Source of the DNA: Blastomyces gilchristii SLH14081
Lineage: Eukaryota > Ascomycota > Eurotiomycetes > Onygenales > Ajellomycetaceae
Assembly (NCBI RefSeq): GCF_000003855.2
Contig: NW_003101677.1
Span: 2,814,554 to 2,878,553, forward strand
Direction of reading: 5' to 3'
DNA length: 64,000 nt
Part shown: one piece after another, positions 11,640-24,604 of the stretch
Numbering within the stretch: position 1 is the stretch's first letter
Layout of the letters: each line of letters starts with the position of its first letter
Notes under the pieces: model-generated
Told to the model about the DNA's origin: nothing
Database searches by the model: none
What the model saw: only the letters and a program-made list of their open reading frames with translations
Position numbers and translations under genes: made by a program

Positions 11640-12020
11640 CGCCCCGGTGGCCGAATGGTTAATGCGGCCACTCAGTAGCACCTTGGCGTGGGAAACCAAG
11701 GCGCGTGGGTTCGAAACCCGCAGGGAATACATTAAATCCGGAACTCAAGCACCTCAGGTTCCTAATAAATACAGAGGTGTACAAATCGCTTCAATGAATT
11801 GCTCTATGTTCCTGGGCTGGAAAGTTATTATCGCATGTATCTAATTGTCACTCCTTTGTATTTTCCTATGTTCTTGTTATCTTGGCGTGGTCTCAACACC
11901 TGTATTTCCTTCTGTATAATCAATACTTGACCTGTATTTAACATCATGCAAGGACTTATCATAAGCTTCGCTTGCATATGAGTATAATGGAAGAATAATA
12001 ATAATAATAATAATAATAAT
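11640..12020 (+). mobile_element. tRNA-derived SINE, copy 2 (full length)
   Basis: A tRNA-like 5' head of about 90 bp carries an A box (TGGCCGAATGG) and a perfect B box (GGTTCGAAACC), the internal RNA polymerase III promoter. A ~270-bp body and an (AAT)n tail follow. The 14-bp sequence CTGTAATATTTATA flanks it exactly (11626-11639 and 12021-12034), which shows retroposition. The D-arm sequence resembles Ser/Leu-type tRNAs. It interrupts gypsy relic A between its gag and RT parts and retains CpG sites, unlike its host DNA. Confidence 0.93.
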
Positions 12021-15000
12021 CTGTAATATTTATAAAGAAGAAGAAAGAAGATCTCAGATTGTATGTAAACTATTATAATTTAAACTTCAAGACTATAAAG
12101 AGTCACTATTCTCTATCTCTGATTGAGAATATAAGTAACTGTCTTACAGAAGCTGTTATATTTATATAACTAGATATGATTAATATATATATATAGCTAT
12201 AAATACAGTCTGAGAATGAATAGAAGACTGTCTTTAAAATCATATTAAGATTATTTAAATATTTAGTGATATCTTTTAATTTGACTAATACTTCTGCAGT
12301 ATTTCAGTCTTTTATTAATAAAATACTTTATATATATCTGAATGTCTTTATAGTAGTATATCTGAATAATGTGATAATATACTCTGTGAAGAAGAAAGAA
12401 TACACTGAGTATATACAAACTGTATTAAAGATCTTAAATGAGGCAGAACTATATATTAAGCTTATAAAGTGTAACTTCAGTATCTGTTAAATTAATTTTC
12501 TAGAATATATAATTACTGCAGATAGTATTCAGATAAAATCTTTGTAAATTGAGACTATTTTATTATAACTAAAGTTAACTAGTATTTATAAGATTCAGAT
12601 TTTTCTGAGCTTTATAAATTTCTATAGATAGTTTATCTTTATATTTATAATAATCTTCTTAACTTTTACAGATATGCTGAAGAGTGAAAATAAGAAGAAG
12701 TTATTCTATAAATAAAGAATGAAAAGATTATTAAGAAGGAAGAATTATAAGAACTTTCTTATCTCAGAAGCTTACAAAGTCTTTATAAGATTAAAATAGA
12801 TATTTATAAATATAGTAATACTGTATCACTTTAATCTCTTACTCTTAATTAGATTGAAGACAGATATCTTCTTCTTTATAATTTCAGAAATAGTCTTATA
12901 ACTACAGTTAAATAAGAACTGAGTTTCAGTGATCTTTTTCTCACAGAAGATATAACTCACAGAGATTAACTATAATATTTATAATCAGAAGCTTCTTATA
13001 ATAGTAAAATTCTTCTCTTACTAAATAGCACTACTTTAAGAATTTTATAACAGTGATTACTATTAGAACTAATCATAACAGCTTATAATAATTTACTTCA
13101 ATTAAGAAACTCTCACAGTAACAGATTCACTGAGCTCAGAGACTGAGTAAATTCTGATTTAAGATAGAGCATATTAAGAGAACTAAGAACTCAGTGAATA
13201 AACTCTCTCACAGATCTGACTATATCAAGAAGATCAGAGTAATAGATATAAAGAGATTAGAGAAGACAGAAAAGCTTTATAAGATACTTAAACTGAGTGT
13301 TATAAAGAGATTGACTGAAGAGTCTCTTAATTCTCTGTAAGAGAAGAGAGAAGAGAGAGAAAAGAAGTCTGTATAATTACTCTTCATAATACTGAGAGTC
13401 AACACTCTGAGAATCTCTGTGAGAATTCTTGAAGAGAGTATCTATAATCTGAAGAGTTTATAAGCTTTAAGAAACACTGTGAAAGACCTGATAAAAGAGA
13501 AAACAGAGTATAAGTCTTTATAAAATCTTCTATTCAGATTATCTAAACTATAACTGAAGAATAAATATACTTAGTATATTTAAAAACTACTCACAGCAGA
13601 AATCAATTCTGCAGAAATAAAGAATTAAAGAGACTTATATAATCTCTTATAAAGAGAGAACTGAATTTATATATCTATAAATAAGTTTCTATATATAGAA
13701 CTTATTAAAAGATATCATGACTCTTCTCTAATAAGTTATTTTATAGACACTAGAACTTATGAGTTACTTATAAGAAAATACTTCAAATTGAAAATACAAG
13801 AGCTTGTAAAGAAGATAGTGAATTCTTATACTATTTATCAGAGTTTGCAGATAGTATAGTTCAGATTATATAAAGAACTTACTTCTCTACTTATTTTATA
13901 AGAATCTTGAGAATAGCTAGAAATAATTACTCTGATAAGCCTCTCTGAAAGTAAGAATATATATAATACCTGCTTTGACAGTGTGCTGATAATAGTAGAT
14001 TACTTTATTAAGATAACACACTTTATACTCATCTATAAGAACTTAAAGTCAAAGAATTTAATTTATATCTTCATTTATAATATGATTTAGTTATATGAGT
14101 TATCTGCAAATATTATCTCAGATAGAGAATTAATTTTTATAGAAGAGTTCTGATCTGATCTGATAATTATACTGAAGATTTCATGAGATTTAAGTATAGC
14201 TTTTTATTAATGGATAGATAATTAAATAGAATATTTAATAAGTATATTAAAATAGTATCTGCAGTGCTTTATTAATTATAATCAGAATGACTGAGTATAT
14301 TAATTATCACTTACAAAGTTTATATATAATAACTTAAAACATGTCAGTATAGATAAAACTCTCTTTGAGATACTTATTAAGACTTATCTGTAGATGATGT
14401 TAATGAATCTATAAGAGTATACTATAGAGTATAATAATACTTGTGAATAAGCTGAGCAAATTCAGAATCTCTGAGAGAAAGTCTGTGAATTTTAAAGAAA
14501 GACTTAAGAGTATTAGAAGAGATACTATCACTTCAAGTATATTATAAAAAGTTTTAAGAAAGATAATAGAGTCTGACTAAGTTTAGAAAATATTATTATA
14601 TAGAGATCTAGTAAGAAGCTGAATCTCTTATAAATAGAGTTCTATATAATTATAAAGAAAGTTAGTTTATAAATCTATAGATTGAAACTGTTATCTGAGT
14701 TATATATATATAATATTTTTCATGACTCTTTGTTTGATAAATATAAGAAATTTTTAGAAGAGAACTCTGTGACTTATCACTTCATTTATAAAGTACTAGA
14801 AAGTGAAAGAGAATATCAGATTAAAGAAATTATTAACTCAGAGAAGTAAGATTATAAGCTCTGATTCAAGATTCAGTGATAAGAGTATTCTGATAAGATA
14901 AATAAGTTCACTTGAAAATTATTCAGATAGATAAGATATCTGTGAAAGCTAAGACATGACTTTTATACTGTGAATTCTGATAAGTCAGAATAGTACAGTC

Positions 15001-15476
15001 TTTGCTAAGAATCTAGTTATAATAAAGATATTAACAGTATTATTTATAAATATCAGTCTATAAAGATAATAAGTTTCTACTAAGATAAACAGTTTGCAGT
15101 ATATATAAGAGAAGAAGGAATTATATTATTATTAAAGCTAAAAATAAAGAAAAAATAAAAACAGAACTGTGAACATAATTTAAAGATTAATAAAGAAAAA
15201 ATAAAGCAAATTTATATTCATATTCTTATTATTTATAACACTCAATTCTCTTATAATTATCAATTTTTCTCTTCAAAGAAGCAGAGAGTATTATATTTAT
15301 AATACAGACAATTATTACATTTGATGTAAAGACTGTCAGAAATGTACAGACTTCAGAGAAGCTGAATATCAGAGTATATACAGTTGTGACAGAGTCTTGA
15401 GAACTGATTATCTGTATATGTAATCAGATATTTCTTATAAAGCTGTATTCACTCTCTCAGTTATGCTGAAGTGATT

Positions 15477-18400
15477 ATTATTATTATTATTATTATTCTT
15501 CAATTATAGATGTATGCAGTCAGAGACTATGACATCTACCTGAGAATTAAAAGTTCTCAGGGTTTTTCCTATATCTATAAAGATAACTATCATACATTCA
15601 TCAATTTCAGATATGCAAAATCAGAAAATTCCAGCCCAGAATACAAAAACTGTTTACAAATTGCAGTGTTTTAACATCTTCTGATACTTTGAAATCATTT
15701 GACAATATCATGACAAAAGAAAAGAGAACACAGTCTTAAAGATAGACACATTAAATAGATAGATAGAAAAGAATAGAAAGGAAAAAATAAAGTAAAATAA
15801 AGAGAGACTGTAATGCAACAAATTCTCAAAAGATAGTATATAGCTGTTTTAACAGACTATATCTAATCAATTTTCTTCTCTTCATATTCAGATATTTCTG
15901 AATTCAGTCATTTCCTTGTGACTGCTTGAGTTTCTGATAGAAAGTCTATTAAGTATTTAATTCCTGTCTCAGTTGAGAATAAGAATCTCATATTTAATTG
16001 ATTTAGATCATATTTCTCTTTCAATCTGACTCTGAGACTATTGTATAATACACAGTGCATTACAATATACTCAGAATTCTCATTTGCATTGCAGAATGAG
16101 CATTCTATTGAATCAAATCTATCATCAAATCTTTGCATATAAGATTTGAAATAGCCATGTTCTAGTTTTAGCTGTATTATAGATGAGAATATTTTCTTTT
16201 TACATTTAATTAAACAAGATTTCCACTTGAGTTTTGTTTCAAATCTTGAATAATGTATACTATTCTTTTGTTTCTGCCAGCTTTCATTTCACTTGACTAA
16301 ACAAGATTCTTTTATTTTTCTCTTTATAAAAGATCAGGACATAATTTTTGAAATGAATCTGCTTAGTTCTGAACCTTCTTTTACAGCTGAATCAGTCAAT
16401 TCATTGTCACAAATATTCATATAAGCAGGAACTCAGTGCAGATAAATTATCAGCTTTGATATTCTTCTCTTTTGAATTTTTAAAACAGAGTTTAAGATCA
16501 GTTCAAGATTCATTTGATCACTATGAATCTGACTATTTCTAAGTCTTTTTAAAGCAGCTTGACTATTAGAGAATATTCATGTCTCTTTCAAACTATTTTC
16601 TCTTTTATGAGATTTTATTTCAATAAGTTTGAAAGCTTTCACTATTACAAATAGTTCAGTGTCAAAGACTTCAGATTCACAGCCTAGATTTCAGAAATCT
16701 GAGATAAAATTAATATTATCTTCAGTATAAGCAATGCCTGCATCTAATCTATTCAAATTCTCATTTTTTAAGTCATCTGAATAAATCAAAATAGAGTCTT
16801 TTATATTGATTGTAGAAATTCTCTTTAAATACTGTTCATATTTTTTCTCTTTAGATAGTTCACTTATTTATAAGTCTATAAGAGATTCAAGCTTTTCTCT
16901 TCAGAGAGATAACTTCTCATGATTAACTTTTTCAATATTTAAAGAAGAAAATTGATTTTTAATCAGTGAGCATAGTCTGTATAGTTGAGAAGACATTTTC
17001 TTTGAAGAATTATTTTCATTTCAATCAAGAAATCTATTTTAATTCAGTTCATTTTCAGAGTTAATCAGTGTAAATGAAGAAGAGACTCTTTCTCTAATTA
17101 TATGATTTGAGCTTATCTTTATAACTCTCAGAGCATAGTTCATACAGGCCTTTTCAAATCTAATAGCAGAAGAAGGAATTGAAGCTTCAATTTTCATTGC
17201 TTTAATAGAAGATGATTTGAATACTCTTCAAATTCTTCTCAAAGCTCTGTTTTACAGACTTCAAAAGAGTTCAGTGAAATTTCCTTAATTATTTCATTAA
17301 ACTTAAACTTCATAATCAGCTACTGAGGTAATACAGGCTATATATAACTGTCTCATAGCCTGGAAGGATAGATCTCTCTCTGTATTTGATAGTCTGATAA
17401 TGTTGTTCAATAGTCTTTCTGCCTTGACAGTTCTTCATTGAATATGATATTTAAAATTCAACTTGGAGTTTAATCATACTTCTAATCATTTGATATTTAA
17501 ACTGAGTTTAATCTCTCTATTTAAAAGAGTTAGGGATAGTTCTTTCTCATTGAATCTAGAAAAGAAATGAATTAACTCAGTTTTATTCATATCAAATTGA
17601 ATTTGATTAATATCTGCTCTGACAAAGATTTTCTTTACAGCTTTTTCAATCACTTTCAAATTCTCTTTAATAGTTTTTGAGCTGTAGATCACATCAATAT
17701 CATCTATATAACTTGAAGATTGCACTATTTTCATATTTCTATCTTTGAATAGATATGCAGTGTATATTGTAAATAAAATGAGTGAGATTGAGAATTCTTG
17801 TGATACTTCTATTTTTATCTCAGTCTTATCTTGTTTCATTTCATCAAAGAAAAGTTGTATGATTTTTTTAGATATAAAACAGTTAACTCATTTTATTAGA
17901 GAAAGTGACAGTTTTAACATCTTCAAAGTCTGAATTAACTTTGACTTTGAAACATGATTAAATGCTTCTTTTATATCAATAAAAACTGCAGTTGAGACCA
18001 GATCTTCATGGTTTGCTATTTGAATATCATGAACAACTGAGAGAACAGTGTCAATTAATTAACATTGTTTTCTACCTCTCATTTGTTCACTGAATAAAAG
18101 AGAGTTATTAATAGAGCTTATAAAAGATAGTTGAGTAGCTATTATCTTTTTCAAAACCTTTTCTAGACAGTTTAATAGAGATATTACTCTATATGACTTA
18201 GAAATTGAAGTTTTTCTATTAGGTTTTGCAAGAATCACTTCAGTGGCTTCTCTTCAGCATTCAGAATGATATCCATTTTTCAAGAGATTGAAAAAGAGCT
18301 CAAAATACTCATTCTTTAAGTAGGAATATGTATTTTGAATAATTAAGTGATTAATTGAATCAGGCTCTGCAGCAGTTTTAACAGAACTTGAGAAGATAGC

Positions 18401-18914
18401 TGACTCTAATTCATCTTGTATAAGATCAGGCCATTCCCAGTCATTTTCATCAATGTAGTTGAGAAGTGATATATTCTCTTCCTCTGAATCTGAATCTGAT
18501 GAGTTTTGAAAGAGAATTCTCATGAAAGCTTGACATTTTTCCTCAAAAGAGTTTGCTGTATATGATTCATTCTGAAACTCATATTCTAAGGCTGGAAGTT
18601 TTGCTACACTTCTTGTTTTAGTATAGTTAACATCTTTAAAAACTTCCTTTCCTTGTGCTTCTTCAAGAAATTTATTCCAGCAGTCTGTTTTAGCTCTTTT
18701 AATATCTGAAAAATATTCATTTCTGACAGCTTTAAACTCTTTATCAGATATTACATCATGCTTCCAATCTCTTCTGACAGTAGCAAATTCTTTTCTTTTA
18801 GATGAGATATTCTCATTCCACCAAGGTTTTGAATACTCAGAAGATTTTCTCTTTGAAATATTATCTCTAACACTTGTTAGAATAATAGATGTAATGAGCT
18901 TCACTCTATTTAGG
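15477..18914 (-). mobile_element. LINE copy 1 (5'-truncated; RT and RNase H remnants)
   Basis: A minus-strand non-LTR retrotransposon ends in an (AAT)n tail, seen as (ATT)n at about 15477-15500. Readable pieces in protein order are the endonuclease-RT linker (18254-18904, 216 codons), an RT segment with SYIDDIDVIYS (17486-17839), RNase H remnants and a C-terminal cysteine/histidine region with CSFCNANENSEYIVMHC (15908-16138). It aligns with LINE copy 2 from the tail up to 18914, where similarity stops, so it is 5'-truncated. The flanks AAGTGATT (left) and AGGTGACT (right) could be a target duplication differing by two transitions. RT plus RNase H suggests the Tad/I group. Confidence 0.85.
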
Positions 18915-21235
18915 TGACTGTATTGAATCTGAAGATTCTATCATAATTATTCACAATCTCATCAGAAGTGTACACATTATCTGAGACTACTATGCAGAAT
19001 GAGAATCTGAGCATGAAATATATCAAGTCAGAGAATCTGCTGAAGTCATTAAGCTTTAATAATAACTGAAAAAATGATGCTGCAATCAGCTAGCTAAGTC
19101 AGATGTAATCATATTATTGAATTAAATATGAACTCACAGATAGACAGTTAACAGAATTTTAACAAGTCTTAAGATCTGCTATATTTCTATATGAAAAAGT
19201 GAAGTCATTATAAATGACTGATGAAAAGATGAATCTCACAGACTCAGAGTGATATTCATTTCTATGAATATGAAATGAGTTTTTCAAATAAATCTTGCAC
19301 AACTTTGAGAAAGTGAATGTGTGAGATAAGTGCTATAAATGCTTCACTGAGTGTAGATAAGTGAGTAATCTTACATTATACTTCACACACTTCAGTTTAC
19401 ACTATCTCATGTTGAATGAAGAGCTTTCAACATCTTTCTATTTACAGATCTTCATTCATGATCTTATATCTGAGTTAAAAGTGAAATGAAAATGCTTAAC
19501 CTTATAATCAGATATAGTGAAAGAAGTATATAATATTCTCATTGTACAGAAATAAGTAAGTCAATTGTAATGAAAAATACTGCAATTGAGTATGTCTTAG
19601 CAGAGAATAAGTAATCAGACTTCTACAACACAAGTCACACACTCAGATGCAATGAATCTAGATTTGAATGCTATTATTATTATTATTATTATTCTTCAAT
19701 TATAGATGTATGCAGTCAGAGACTATGACATCTATCTGAGAACTTCTAGTTCTCAGGGTTTTTTCTATATCTGTAAAGTGAACTATTATACATTCATCAA
19801 TTTCAGATATGCAAAATCAGAAAATTCCAGCTCAGAATACAAAAACTGTTTATAAATTACAGTGTTTTAACATCTTCTGATACTTTGAAACCATTTGACA
19901 ATATCATGACAAAGGAAAAGAGAAAGAGAACACAGTCTTAAAGATAGACACATTAAATAAATAGATAGAAAGAAATTGAAAGGAAAAGATAAAGTAAAGA
20001 GAGACTGTAACAAAACAAATTATTAAAAGATAGTATATAGCTGTTTTAACAGACTATATCTGATTGATTTCCTTCTCTTCATATTCAGATAATTCTGAAT
20101 TCAGTCATTTCCTTGTAGCTGCTTGAGTTTCTGATAGAAAGTCTATTAAGTATTTAATTCCTGTCTCAGTTGAGAATAAGAATCTTATATTTAATTGATT
20201 TAGATCATACTTCTCTTTCAATCTGGCTCTGAGATTATTGTATAATGCACAGTGCATTACAATATGCTCAGAATTCTTATTTGTATTACAGAATGAGCAT
20301 TCTATTGAGTCAAATCTATCATCAAATCTTTGTATATAAGATTTGAAATAGTCATGTTCTAGTTTCAGCTGTATTATAGATGAGAATATTTTCTTTTTAC
20401 ATTTAATTGAACAAGATTTTCACTTGGGTTTTGTTTCAAATCTTGAATAATGTATACTCTTCTTTTGTTTCTGTCAGCTTTCATTTCACTTGTCTAAACA
20501 AGATTCTTTTATTTTTCTCTTTATAAAAGACCAGGACACAATTTTTTGAATAGATCTGCTTAATTCTGCACCCTTTTTTACAGCTGAATCAGCCAATTCA
20601 TTGCTATGAATATTCATATGAGCAGGAACTCAGTGCAGATGAATTATCAGCTTTAATATTCTTCTCTTTTGAATTTTCAAAACAGAGTTTAAGATCAGTT
20701 CAAGATTCATTTGATCATCATGAATCTGACTATTTCTAAGTCTTTTTAAAGCAGCTTGACTATCAGAGAATATTCATGCCTCTTTCAAACTATTTCCTCT
20801 TTTATAAGATTTTATTTCTATGAGTTTGAAAGCTTTCACTATTGCAAATAGTTCAGCATCAAAGACTTTAGATTCACAGCCTAGATTTCAGAAATCTGAG
20901 ATAAAATTGATATTATCTTCAGTATAAGCAATGCCTGCATCTAATCTATTCAGATTCTCATTTTTTAAGTCATCTGAATAAATCAGAATAGAGTCTTTTA
21001 TATTAATTATAGAAATTCTCTTCAAATGCTGTTCATATTCTTTCTCTTTTGATAGTTCACTTATTTATAAGTCTATAAGAGATTCAAGCTTTTCTCTTCA
21101 GAGAGCTAACTTCTCATGATTCACTTTTTCAATATTTAAAGAAGAAAATTGATTTTTAATCAGAGAGCATAGTCTGTAAAGTTGAGAAGACATTTTTCTT
21201 TGAAGAATTATTTTCATTTCAATCAAGAAATCTAT

Positions 21236-21998
21236 NNNNNNNNNNNNNNNNNNNNNNNNNNNNNNNNNNNNNNNNNNNNNNNNNNNNNNNNNNNNNNNNN
21301 NNNNNNNNNNNNNNNNNNNNNNNNNNNNNNNNNNNNNNNNNNNNNNNNNNNNNNNNNNNNNNNNNNNNNNNNNNNNNNNNNNNNNNNNNNNNNNNNNNNN
21401 NNNNNNNNNNNNNNNNNNNNNNNNNNNNNNNNNNNNNNNNNNNNNNNNNNNNNNNNNNNNNNNNNNNNNNNNNNNNNNNNNNNNNNNNNNNNNNNNNNNN
21501 NNNNNNNNNNNNNNNNNNNNNNNNNNNNNNNNNNNNNNNNNNNNNNNNNNNNNNNNNNNNNNNNNNNNNNNNNNNNNNNNNNNNNNNNNNNNNNNNNNNN
21601 NNNNNNNNNNNNNNNNNNNNNNNNNNNNNNNNNNNNNNNNNNNNNNNNNNNNNNNNNNNNNNNNNNNNNNNNNNNNNNNNNNNNNNNNNNNNNNNNNNNN
21701 NNNNNNNNNNNNNNNNNNNNNNNNNNNNNNNNNNNNNNNNNNNNNNNNNNNNNNNNNNNNNNNNNNNNNNNNNNNNNNNNNNNNNNNNNNNNNNNNNNNN
21801 NNNNNNNNNNNNNNNNNNNNNNNNNNNNNNNNNNNNNNNNNNNNNNNNNNNNNNNNNNNNNNNNNNNNNNNNNNNNNNNNNNNNNNNNNNNNNNNNNNNN
21901 NNNNNNNNNNNNNNNNNNNNNNNNNNNNNNNNNNNNNNNNNNNNNNNNNNNNNNNNNNNNNNNNNNNNNNNNNNNNNNNNNNNNNNNNNNNNNNNNNN
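21236..21998. other. Assembly gap (763 N) inside LINE copy 2
   Basis: A run of undetermined bases falls in the RT region of LINE copy 2. Aligning the flanks to LINE copy 1 (17038-17810) predicts about 773 missing bases, so the gap size is realistic. Open frames reported across it are meaningless. Confidence 0.97.
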
Positions 21999-24046
21999 TG
22001 ATACTTCTATTTTTATCACAGTCTTATCTTATTTCATTTCCTCAAAGAAAAGTTGTATGATTCTTTTAGACATAAAACAGTTAACTCATTTTATTAGAGA
22101 AAGTGACATTTTTAACAGCTTCAAAGTCTGAATTAACTTTGACTTTGAAACATAATCAAATGCTTCTTTTATATCAATAAAAACTGCAGTTGAGATCAGA
22201 TCTTCATGCTTTGCTATTTAAATATCATGAATAACTGAGAGAACAGTGTTAATTGCAGAACATTGTTTTCTATCTCTCATTTATTCACTGAATAAAAGAG
22301 AGTTATTAATAGAGCTTATAAAAGATAGTTAAGTAGCTATTATCTTTTTCAAAATCTTTTCTGAACAGTTTAATAGAGATATTATTCTATATAACTTAGA
22401 AATTGAAGTTTTTCTATTAGATTTTACAAGAATCACTTCAGTGGCTTCTCTTCAGCATTCAGAATGATATTCATTTTTCAAGAGATTGAAAAAGAGCTCA
22501 AAATATTCATTCTTTAAGTAGGAATATATATTTTGAATAATCAAGTGATTAATTGAATCAGGCCCTGCAGCAGTTTTAACAGAACTTGAGAAGATAGCTG
22601 ACTCTAATTCATCTTATGTAAGATCAGGCCATTCTCAGTCATTTTCATCAATGTAGTTAAGAAGTGATATATTCTCTTCCTCTGAATCTGAATCTGAATC
22701 TGGTGAGTTCTGAAAGAGAATTCTCATGAAAGCTTGACATTTTTTCTCAAAAGAGTTTGCTGTATATGATTCATTCTGAAACTCATATTCTAAGACTGAA
22801 AGTTTTACTACACTTCTTGTTTTAGTATAGTTAAAAGCTTTAAAAACTTTCTTTTCTTATACTTCTTCAAGAAATTTATTTCAGCAGTCTGTTTTAGCTC
22901 TTTTAATATCTGAAAAATATTCATTTCTGACAGCTTTGAACTCTTCATCAGATATTACATCATTCTTTCAATCTCTTCTAGCAGTAGCTAATGCTTTCCT
23001 TTTAGATGAGATATTCTCATTTTATCAAGGTTTTGAATACTCAGAAGATTTTCTCTTTGAAATATTATCTCTAACACTTGTTAGAATAATAGATGTAGTA
23101 AGCTTCACTCTATTCTCAAGCATTTCATTTGAGATATCTTGACCAGAATTTCAATATAGCTCATTCTGTCTTTCAGATTTTAACAGTTTTATGCTTTCTT
23201 CAACTGCTTTTCAATCAGCTTTTTCAAAGTTAAACTGATTAGAGAGAAGAGGATTTTCACTCATTTGTTTTTCACTCAGTTCAATATTAAATTGAATAAT
23301 CTCATGATCTGATTCTGATGTCTCATTTAAATCAATAAATCAGTTTACATGTCTTCTTTTCATTAGATTTTATAACATGAAGATTAGATCTATAATAGAT
23401 TTCTGTTTCATGCCTTTTCTAAAGAATGTTTATTGATCAGACTTATTAATCAAATCTATTAAATGTTCAAAGATTTATTCAATCAGATTATCAGCTCTCA
23501 CTGCTCTCTTACATTCTGAATTTCATTAGAGATGATGTGCATTGAAATCTTCTGCAATTATAGAGTTTCTTAATGAAGTTCTGTTCAGAAATTCTCTATC
23601 AATTGTTCAGATATTGTTATTTTTCTTCAATGACTTTTCATTATAGATATTTATGAGCTGTATAGTATTAAACTCATTTTCTTTATCTATAATATCACTC
23701 ACCAGAATATCAGGATCAGACATGATATCAAATCTTAGATTAAATTAATATCTTGATCTCTTTCTTTCATAGATCACTACTCTTGACTTTATCTCAGACT
23801 TTTGAGATACAAAGCAGTAGTAGCTTGAATGAGAAATGATGTAATTTTGCTCAGCATCAAAATTCAGTTTCTGAAGTAGTATAAAATCAACTTTTTATTC
23901 AAATGTAATTTGAAGACAAGAATAAATACAATTTGAGTTTCTATTCACATTATTTTGAATAAATGTGATTTTTGAAGAGTTTTTAAACTTTTTTTGTTGT
24001 TTTTGTTGTATATTCATACTAAAAGAGAGTAGAGATAGAGTAGAAT

Positions 24047-24604
24047 CTAGTCACTATTATCAGATAGTAGATTATAACTATTTTGAAAAGTAGGGATCTC
24101 AACTGCTTGTATTATATCTAGTTTATTACTAGAGTTATTTCTCAATTCTCTAATCTTAACAGAAGTTTGAGGATTTAAATTCTGTTTACATTTAGCTGAA
24201 GAATTGAAGTTTGAAGATTTAGATAGTTGAGAGTTTCTTCTTTTTAAGCTTGCAGTTGTAAGTCTACTGGCTTGACTCTTCTCTTCAGTTCTAGATTGAC
24301 TTTGAGCTTCATCTTTTCTCCAGTTCTTTTGAGTTCTAGAAGCAAATATACATTCTTTTGAGCTAGATGCATGTTTTTCTTTGCAATTAGAGCACTTAAG
24401 CAGAGTGTGTTGACATATTTCATCTCTTTTTGAGCATGTTTCACATTTATACTCACTAGTTTTATGATCTCTGGCACAGAATGCATATTTTGAGTCTCTA
24501 AAACATGAGATTACAAAGTATTCATATCTTTGACAGTTTGAACACTGTGTTTGAGCTTTGAGATTCATTCTTGAGTCTTTGTATTCATGAACTCTCATTT
24601 TCAA
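24047..24604 (-). pseudogene. LINE copy 2 ORF1 zinc-knuckle fragment
   Basis: A 185-codon open piece of the nucleic-acid-binding ORF1 product of the LINE. It shows cysteine/histidine clusters: CSNCQRYEYFVISC, then CAFCARDHKTSEYKC-type spacing near residues 41-55, and CSNCKEKHASSSKEC. A serine-rich basic tail follows. In the first cluster the expected histidine is Tyr, compatible with decay. It lies directly upstream of the endonuclease region on the same strand. ORF1 proteins coat the LINE RNA. The upstream half continues through stops to about 25.6 kb. Confidence 0.7.

Larger units (their letters stand above)
7931..15180 (+). mobile_element. Ty3/gypsy chromovirus relic A (gag-pol, RIP-inactivated, with nested insertions)
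   Basis: A decayed LTR retrotransposon reads left to right. A degenerate zinc-knuckle-like segment lies near 9725-9790. Reverse transcriptase follows, with a readable palm segment at 12266-12490 containing VFIVVYLNNVIIYS (the YLDD box changed to YLNN) and the ELYIKLIKCNF block. Integrase remnants follow at about 13.7-14.7 kb. At 14.8-14.98 kb there is a C-terminal chromodomain-like segment (EIINSEK...FKIQ..EYSDKINKFTW). Tryptophan and glutamine codons have turned into TGA and TAA throughout. Two MITEs (9916-10947) and a SINE (11640-12020) sit inside it. I could not define its LTRs, so both ends are approximate. It cannot encode functional protein. Confidence 0.75.

Noticed and set aside
11640..11730. 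A functional tRNA gene
   Set aside because: The head has A and B boxes but is followed by a SINE body and tail, has target duplications, and occurs in several copies including a truncated one.
11647..11844. Plus-strand open frames in the SINE copies (also 7501-7793 and 53647-53871)
   Set aside because: They translate the tRNA-like head and body of the SINE; the same 'protein' recurs only because the repeat does.
21182..22060. Long open frames across 21.2-22.0 kb on both strands
   Set aside because: They consist almost entirely of the 763-N assembly gap and have no coding meaning.
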